Source: Pseudomonas sp. 7P_10.2_Bac1
GTDB taxonomy: Bacteria; Pseudomonadota; Gammaproteobacteria; Pseudomonadales; Pseudomonadaceae
Reading direction: 5' to 3'
Length of the DNA stretch: 64,000 nt
NCBI RefSeq assembly: GCF_025465935.1
Contig: NZ_JANLNV010000012.1
Coordinates: 1 to 64,000 of the forward strand
Part shown: positions 58,845-64,000 of the stretch, piece by piece
Numbering within the stretch: the stretch's first letter is position 1
Layout: each line of letters opens with the position of its first letter
Made by a program: the position numbers and the translations under genes
The notes under the pieces: generated by a model
The model's input: only the letters and a program-made list of their open reading frames with translations
Told to the model about the DNA's origin: nothing
Databases searched by the model: none

Positions 58845-60100
58845 GGTTGCTCTCCTTGCATAGCGTTAGTAATCGGAGCACCCCGGCGAGCTAGTATGGC
58901 TGGCGCAGTTTCTCGCAGGAACAGTGATAGGAGCGCGGAGAGCAGGGCGCCTCCGCAGGATATCCACATGACGATGGACAGGCCGAAGTGATCAGCCGCG
59001 AAGCCTGCGATGGTGGGGGCGACGAAGCCGCCGATCAGTTCCCCCAACCCCATGATCATGCCGAGGGCCGTGGCAACAATTGTGCGTGGTACGGTCTCTG
59101 CCGGAATGGTGGCCATGAAGAGGGTGAAGCAGCCGAGCCCGGTATAAGTCAGCAGCAATAGCAGGCCAAGACTGGTGGCGTCCGGTGCGTAGAGCATGGC
59201 CATCGGGCAGCAGGCAGCGAGCAGGGAGAAGATAATCAGGGTCGGCCGGCGGCCGATGCGATCGGAGATCGCTGGCACGGCAAAACCCCAGACTACCCAT
59301 GCGACGCCCAGGCAGCTCATCAGGTTGCCCATGGTGCTCGGGCTGAATCCGCGGGTATTAACCAGGAAGATTGGTGTAAAGGAGATCAGTACGATGAACC
59401 ACGTGACGAACACGCAACTGATCAGGGTGCAGAGCAGGATATTACGGCTCTTCAATAGAGCCAGGCGACTGCCTTTCGGAGCGTCTGCGCTGACTGCAGG
59501 CACTTTTTCGCGGGCTGGGTCCGGGCGTACATAGCGCCAGATCAACCAGGCAATTATCAATCCAGGCAGCAATGAGATGATGAAGGCATGGCGCCAACCG
59601 AAGGCCTGGGCCAAGGCTACGAGCAACGGCGGGCCAATGACCGCTCCCAGCAGACCGGCTGCCGAGCCCTGCAGCAGGCCCATATTCAAACCGCGCCGAT
59701 GCGGTGAAGAGGCCTCCACCATCAAAGATTGCGAGAGGGGCAGGATCGGCCCTTCGGCAAGGCCCATGATGCCGCGGAACAGCAGCAGACTGAGGAAACC
59801 GCCAACGAGGCCGGACAGCGCTGAGCACAATGAGAACAGGATCACCGCAGCAACCAGCAACGGCTTGCGATGACCGCGACGATCTGACCAGGCACTGACC
59901 AGCGCGCCGGACACCGCCCAGGCCAGGGCGAGCACTGAAGAAAGCATGCCTAGATGGCTGTTGCTCAGTTGCAGCTCATCCTGCATGAAGGGGAAAAGGA
60001 ACGACAGCGCGAGACGGTCGAAGAAGACGAATCCGAAGGTCAGGAACAACACGCTGAGGAGGACGTTTTCGTAACTGGCGGATTTTTTATTATGTGCCAT
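58841..60100 (-). CDS. MFS transporter
   Basis: 419 aa with 12 membrane helices. The loop 2-3 motif A reads SAWSDRRGHRKPLL (about 70-83), and a second copy is AISDRIGRRPTL (about 275-286). D in helix 1 (FFDRLALSF) fits the aromatic acid/anion:cation symporter branch. In the row it probably brings in the pathway's substrate. Good GGAG site 8 bases before the ATG. ATGA overlap with the dehydrogenase downstream. Confidence 0.9.
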   Translation of the reverse strand: MAHNKKSASYENVLLSVLFLTFGFVFFDRLALSFLFPFMQDELQLSNSHLGMLSSVLALAWAVSGALVSAWSDRRGHRKPLLVAAVILFSLCSALSGLVGGFLSLLLFRGIMGLAEGPILPLSQSLMVEASSPHRRGLNMGLLQGSAAGLLGAVIGPPLLVALAQAFGWRHAFIISLLPGLIIAWLIWRYVRPDPAREKVPAVSADAPKGSRLALLKSRNILLCTLISCVFVTWFIVLISFTPIFLVNTRGFSPSTMGNLMSCLGVAWVVWGFAVPAISDRIGRRPTLIIFSLLAACCPMAMLYAPDATSLGLLLLLTYTGLGCFTLFMATIPAETVPRTIVATALGMIMGLGELIGGFVAPTIAGFAADHFGLSIVMWISCGGALLSALLSLFLRETAPAILARRGAPITNAMQGEQP

Positions 60101-60168
60101 GTCTGTCTCCAGGCCGGGTAGGCCGGCCAGCAGGGAGGGCGCGTCGTTAAGAGACGGCGCGCCTCAGA

Positions 60169-60702
60169 TCAGCGAAATAGGGAGTCGATATAAGCGGCGC
60201 CAACACCGATCTTCTCGTAGTGCTCTCGGCACATGGCGATGTAGTCGTGGACGTCGAAGACACCATCAGGGTTACCCTTTTCGTCGAGCCAGATCAGCGG
60301 ACCTTTGACGATGAAGAACGCGCGCATCGGCTCTTCGTGCTCGTAGGCAACCAAGGTATGACCTTCGCCGGGTGTTTCGTAGACGAAGTCGCCAGCGGTG
60401 GCGGTCCAGTCATGTTCCAAGTAGCCCCACTTGCCGCTGATGGTGTAGGCGAACACCTCATGAGGGTGATAGTGTCGGTTGACCAAGCCCGCTGTCGTCG
60501 ACATCAAGATGTCACACCAACGGTTCTCACTTGGCGAGATCCACAGCGGCCGGGATTTCACGGTTTCGGTAAAGGGCGCGTAGAGGGTCTCATCCTCGGT
60601 CGGCGCGTTGTGCAGGTAGACTTCCGGTTTTGCGTCGGGCTTGAAACAGTTAGGGATGGGTTGCAGGTCTTTCCAGAATTCACGGTTAGGAGCTTCGGGC
60701 AT
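60169..60702 (-). CDS. Cupin dioxygenase like 2,4'-dihydroxyacetophenone dioxygenase
   Basis: 177-aa single cupin domain (the same length as I recall for 2,4'-dihydroxyacetophenone dioxygenase). Metal ligands are likely in NRHYHPHEVFAYTISGKWGY (H-x-H and E, about 75-95) and a second cupin motif around GEGHTLVAYEHEE (H, about 112-125). The block WTATAGDFVYETPGEGHT and GPLIWLDEKGNPDGVFDV match the DAD family. Those enzymes cleave the side-chain C-C bond of an aryl hydroxy-ketone with O2, giving 4-hydroxybenzoate and formate. First gene of the row, divergent from the AraC regulator; start has only a weak ribosome site. Confidence 0.82.
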   Translation of the reverse strand: MPEAPNREFWKDLQPIPNCFKPDAKPEVYLHNAPTEDETLYAPFTETVKSRPLWISPSENRWCDILMSTTAGLVNRHYHPHEVFAYTISGKWGYLEHDWTATAGDFVYETPGEGHTLVAYEHEEPMRAFFIVKGPLIWLDEKGNPDGVFDVHDYIAMCREHYEKIGVGAAYIDSLFR

Positions 60703-60889
60703 GATTGGTATCTGACGTTGTTATTGGAAAGGCGAATATAACGAGAGTCAGATGAGCGGGTTTGACCCTGTCGGCCAGGATGTTTCCCTTTTTCGGACAT
60801 AGCTGGTACGGAATCGATGTAGCTCTCTGCCGTCGATCATGCGGGCGATTGACGGCAACCATGATTAAGCTCTTAATTTCTGTGTACTA

Positions 60890-60901
60890 CGGAACGTTCC
60901 G
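60890..60901. promoter_or_regulatory. Palindrome between the dioxygenase and AraC genes
   Basis: CGGAACGTTCCG, a perfect 12-bp inverted repeat, sits in the 285-bp divergent gap, 87 bases before the AraC-type regulator. AraC proteins usually bind direct repeats, so another repressor could use it. A possible operator only. Confidence 0.35.
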
Positions 60902-60987
60902 ATTGATCGAAAATCGTTGATGGTTTGGTCCGGGCGCCTTACTTGGAACCTGGGAGGTTCACGTACCATTCAAAGAGAAGAATAAAA

Positions 60988-61953
60988 ATGAATGTAAACT
61001 CTTTGCTCGACATCCGACGGGCCAGCACTCAGGACATTCCTTTGGAGCAACGCCTGGAGTTTTGGGAGGATTACAACGCCTCTATCCTGGTGGGCCTCAA
61101 ATGTTCGTCATATTCTCAATCTGGTTTCGCCGCAATCCAGGATAACTTGTGCCTCGAACGCCTACGGGTAGCCCATATTTCTGGCAACGAGCACGCGGTG
61201 GAACGCAATTACTCGATGGTCCACTCGATCCCCAAGGAGTCTATCTTCGTGTCCCTGGTCTTGGGCAACCAGTCGTTCTTTTTCCAAGATAACGTTTGCA
61301 GCCTGGTACAGCCGGGTGAACTGGTGATCTACCGCACCGACAAACCCTACGTATTCGGTTTTTCGGGACCGATGCGCCAGTTCATTTTCGATATTCCCCA
61401 GGATGACTTCTCCGAGCGCTGTTTACGTGACCTCAAGGGGCCACTGAAGATTGGTGCCGAAACCCCGGCGCAGCGCTTGCTGGTGCGCTCCTTTGCCGAG
61501 CGAACCCAGGTTTTTTTCGACGCGCCACGGGAAGACAGAGCAGGACTTTTCGAGGAAGAGGCTTACAATCTGCTGGCGAGCATCATCAGTGACAGCACCG
61601 GCGAGCATCGGGCCAGTGCATTGAGCACCTCATACCTGCTGGCAGCCAAACAGCACATCAAGGACCACCTTGATGACTCATCACTGAGTTGTGAGCACGT
61701 GGCCGCCGCCGCAGGGATCTCCAGTCGCCACCTGGCGCGGCTGTTCGCCCAGGAGGGTGGGACTCCCAATCGCTATTTGCAAGAGAAGCGTCTTGAGCGC
61801 GCCCGCCAGTTGCTCGCCTCGCCCAGCGCAAGCCGCTTGGACATCGCCGAGATAGCCTATCGTCACGGGTTCTCCAGCCAGTCGCATTTCGCCCGGGCCT
61901 TCAAGGTACGCTTCGGAATGACCCCCAGCGAGGCGCGCACTAGCAAGATATGA
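60988..61953 (+). CDS. AraC family transcriptional regulator
   Basis: 321 aa from ATG 60988 (AGAGAAG upstream; a longer frame from 60925 is rejected). The N-terminal effector domain (about 10-190, with FVSLVLGNQSFF) fits AraC_binding_2; the C-terminal pair of helix-turn-helices (about 215-318) has LSCEHVAAAAGISSRHLARLF and DIAEIAYRHGFSSQSHFARAF, then RFGMTPSEAR. Regulators of this shape (like XylS or AlkS relatives) activate catabolic operons when the substrate binds. Divergent from the dioxygenase row, which it most likely controls. Confidence 0.92.
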   Translation: MNVNSLLDIRRASTQDIPLEQRLEFWEDYNASILVGLKCSSYSQSGFAAIQDNLCLERLRVAHISGNEHAVERNYSMVHSIPKESIFVSLVLGNQSFFFQDNVCSLVQPGELVIYRTDKPYVFGFSGPMRQFIFDIPQDDFSERCLRDLKGPLKIGAETPAQRLLVRSFAERTQVFFDAPREDRAGLFEEEAYNLLASIISDSTGEHRASALSTSYLLAAKQHIKDHLDDSSLSCEHVAAAAGISSRHLARLFAQEGGTPNRYLQEKRLERARQLLASPSASRLDIAEIAYRHGFSSQSHFARAFKVRFGMTPSEARTSKI

Positions 61954-62361
61954 TCGAAACCCGGAGCGATGTTGTTGCCATTTTCCTTCGAAGGTATTAG
62001 CGGAGACTGTCTAAATTGACTCTGCGCACCAATTACCCCCTCAACATGGAGCACATGGTATGGATTTTTCAAGTAGCCGGAGTATCAATAGCCCCTCTGC
62101 GGTCATCCACGTGTCGATTGAACGCCCACTCAGGTGGTAGCAAAGAAATGTCTATAGATACCTACTTGCCCTTGCATAAATGAGTTATTAGCTGAATTTA
62201 CCGGCCTTCCGGAGGCTACAGCGATGGGGCGGGCGTTGCGCTCTAGAGTCCTGAGATGCACCGGTACTCCTGTCGGGTAGGAGTAGCCCCTCCAAGAATT
62301 GAATTGCCCCCGGCACCGTAGGCATCTTCTGCCTATGCTTGGGCTGCCCCCATTTCGACTT
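61954..62361. other. Gap between the AraC gene and the LysR gene
   Basis: About 400 bp between convergent genes; only short frames without ribosome sites. No clear terminator, tRNA or repeat was seen. The base composition is lower in GC than the flanking genes. Confidence 0.45.
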
Positions 62362-63279
62362 TCATCTTGAGCGGCTCCCAACTTGTTCCAACCGCAGTTG
62401 TATAAACTCCAGCAACGCCCGAACCCGCGCAGTCACGGAATGCCGGTGGCTGTACGCGCCAAGCAATTGCAGCGGCGCAGGACGCAGGTCCAGCGACACT
62501 TCCTGCAATCGGCCCGCGGCCAGATCTTCCTGGCATGGATGGGCTGCCACTATCGCGAAACCGATGCCTTGCCGTGCACCCGCCAACGCAAGTTCTCCGC
62601 TGTTGACACGATAGCGGCTACGCACAGATACCTTCACGATTTCGCCTTTGGCGTCTAGAAACTGCCAAGGCTGGCCCTTCAATGCGCTCAGTGTCGTAAT
62701 GCACGGCAAAGACTCAAGTTCGCGCACTTGGCGCGGCGTTCCCGTTTTGGCTAACAGAGCGGGCGCCGCGACCACGATGCTGGGTAGCGTAGCGAGTTCG
62801 CGGGTGATAATGGTGCTGTCATCCTGGCGCCCACGATGGAAGAGGATGGAAAGGTCCACGTCCTCCCGGAGCGCTTCTATACCGGTCAGGCGCGTGTCGC
62901 ACTCCAGCTCGACGCCGGGATGAAGGCTACAAAACTCAGCCAGGATAGGGGCTAGCAGTCTGGGGGCTTCGCCTGGCATGCACATCCTGATGGGGCCCCG
63001 CAGTTCGCGCTGCACCGCGCTAAGGTCTTCCTCGGTGCAGAGCAAGGAGTCGAGTAAAGGTTTGGCTCGTTCGTAGAGAAGTTTGCCGGCTTCAGTCATG
63101 CGCAGGTGACGAGTACTGCGCTCCAGCAAGCGCACGCCTAATCTGCGTTCCAACGAAGCGACGTGGCGGCTGACGTTCGAGGATGGCAGGGACAGTAAGC
63201 GTGCCGCGCCGACAAAGCTTTGTGCGTCGACGACCGCCACATATACACGAACGGTGTTCAGGTCGAGGGCATTGCGCAT
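62362..63279 (-). CDS. LysR family transcriptional regulator
   Basis: 305 aa from ATG 63279. The winged helix-turn-helix (about 5-65, VDAQSFVGAARLLSLPSSNVSRHVASLERRLGVRLLERSTR in order) is typical; the effector-binding domain follows (about 90-300, LRGPIRMCMPGEAPRLLAP). It belongs to the CrgA/PA2206-type branch where the region after the helix-turn-helix reads LLERSTRHLRMTEAG. It is divergent from an FAD monooxygenase, its probable target. In-frame starts farther upstream (63312, 63333) are possible. Confidence 0.92.
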   Translation of the reverse strand: MRNALDLNTVRVYVAVVDAQSFVGAARLLSLPSSNVSRHVASLERRLGVRLLERSTRHLRMTEAGKLLYERAKPLLDSLLCTEEDLSAVQRELRGPIRMCMPGEAPRLLAPILAEFCSLHPGVELECDTRLTGIEALREDVDLSILFHRGRQDDSTIITRELATLPSIVVAAPALLAKTGTPRQVRELESLPCITTLSALKGQPWQFLDAKGEIVKVSVRSRYRVNSGELALAGARQGIGFAIVAAHPCQEDLAAGRLQEVSLDLRPAPLQLLGAYSHRHSVTARVRALLEFIQLRLEQVGSRSR

Positions 63280-63414
63280 GATTATCCCGATTAAGGTATT
63301 AAAGTCGCCCATATTCACACAATAGTTCTCCACATTGACGGAATCTAAGATGCCGTCTCGTCCGATGGGTTGTCGCCGATGGCGCGTCGGGACGGATTGA
63401 ACAGGAGATCCAGT

Positions 63415-64000
63415 GTGGAAATCGGAATACTAGGCGGCGCAATTGCGGGGTTGAGCGTGGCGCTTGCCTTGCGCAAACAGGGCCACAGTCCCCGGGTGTA
63501 TGAGCGCCGGTCGGGACCAGCCACCATGGGGGCTGGCGTGACGCTCTGGCCCAACGCCAGCTTTGTGCTGGAGGAACTGGGCCTCCTCCAGGACATCGCA
63601 GCAGTGAGTGGCCGGCCAAGGGTCGCGCGCCGCCAGGACGCTGCGGGCAATTCGTTGGGGGGCATCGATATCGCGCTGCTAGACCAGACCATGGGATATC
63701 CGACTCATACCATTTTGCGGGGTGACTTGCAGGCAGTGCTGCTGAACCATGCGGCACAGGCCGGCATCCCGGTGGAGTTCGGCCATCGGGCGGTGGGGAT
63801 TGATCTGGAGGATGATGGTAAAGCGGTCGCGCGCTTCGAGAACGGGGTGAGTATCCGCCCAGATCTGCTTATCGGCGCCGATGGCCGCATGGGATCGGTG
63901 GCACGCAAGTTCGTTGCAGGGGACAACTCACCGGTTTATCAGGGATTTGTGAACTGGATCGGTGTGGCGCAAGGGGAGCGTGCGTTGGTGAGCGATATAG
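63415..64000 (+). CDS. FAD-dependent monooxygenase (N-terminal part, cut by window edge)
   Basis: GTG at 63415, with AGGAG 8 bases upstream, opens a frame without stop to the end of the window (195 codons). Translation gives VEIGILGGAIAGLSVALAL, the dinucleotide fold (GxxGxxxGLxxA), then MGAGVTLWPNASFVLEEL, and LLIGADGRMGSVARK, the GD/DG motif of group A flavoprotein hydroxylases (such as salicylate or p-hydroxybenzoate hydroxylase). The C-terminal third is missing, so the substrate class cannot be judged. Divergent from the LysR gene. Confidence 0.88.
   Translation, partial: MEIGILGGAIAGLSVALALRKQGHSPRVYERRSGPATMGAGVTLWPNASFVLEELGLLQDIAAVSGRPRVARRQDAAGNSLGGIDIALLDQTMGYPTHTILRGDLQAVLLNHAAQAGIPVEFGHRAVGIDLEDDGKAVARFENGVSIRPDLLIGADGRMGSVARKFVAGDNSPVYQGFVNWIGVAQGERALVSDI

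Overview
The window reads as a chromosome segment of a Pseudomonas, most likely of the P. fluorescens/putida side of the genus. The evidence is an MvaT-type H-NS protein, an OprD porin, a class I fumarase, a PduO-type adenosyltransferase, the complete ruvCAB-ybgC-tolQRAB-pal-cpoB-queE-queC-tRNA-Lys block, and REP-type palindromes of the GTAGGAGCGAGC...GCTCGCTCCTAC kind. No rRNA, CRISPR array or complete prophage was seen. All calls come from reading the sequence; no database search was possible.

Bases 1-5.8 kb: a 148-bp tandem repeat carrying REP palindromes, then a cell-surface-signalling iron or heme uptake unit on the minus strand (ECF sigma, FecR-type anti-sigma, TonB receptor with signalling domain) behind a Fur-box-like site, then an orphan SIR2-like DUF4917 gene. 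Bases 5.8-29.5 kb are mostly core metabolism and housekeeping: Fe-alcohol dehydrogenase, fumarase, ferredoxin reductase, pyruvate kinase, a TPR lipoprotein, a PilZ protein, sbcB, mvaT, purU, a HerA-like ATPase, dciA, secA, argJ, a Nudix/TMP-synthase-like fusion, cobalamin adenosyltransferase with an orphan histidine kinase, panE, yajQ and mscS. lpxC, usually beside dciA-secA, is not there, so a rearrangement point may lie between the HerA-like gene and dciA.

Bases 29.5-46.9 kb match, as far as I recall it, the P. aeruginosa oprD-to-tRNA-Lys order: oprD, HIT, slyX, a membrane cold-shock fusion, aspS, yebC, ruvCAB, the Tol-Pal envelope system and the queuosine genes queE/queC. A G+T-skewed non-coding stretch and a ribbon-helix-helix gene lie just before aspS.

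Bases 46.9-55.7 kb are an accessory region behind tRNA-Lys, the equivalent of the attachment site used by PAPI-1/pKLC102-type integrative elements. It holds an SMI1/KNR4 immunity-like gene, a small P-loop kinase, two DUF2157 membrane proteins, gene remnants, a GNAT enzyme, a remnant of an ICE gene of the RAQPRD family, a HIT-like gene and a decayed IS66-family element whose tnpB is frameshifted.

Bases 55.7-64 kb hold a candidate catabolic island: an AraC-family regulator divergent from a row encoding a cupin like 2,4'-dihydroxyacetophenone dioxygenase, an MFS transporter, a zinc alcohol dehydrogenase, an SDR dehydrogenase and an OprB-like porin. A LysR regulator divergent from an FAD monooxygenase (cut by the window edge) follows. 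I infer uptake of a small aromatic diol or ketol, its oxidation to an aryl hydroxy-ketone and ring-side-chain cleavage. This is the most interesting candidate system here, together with the DUF4917 gene and the ICE scar.
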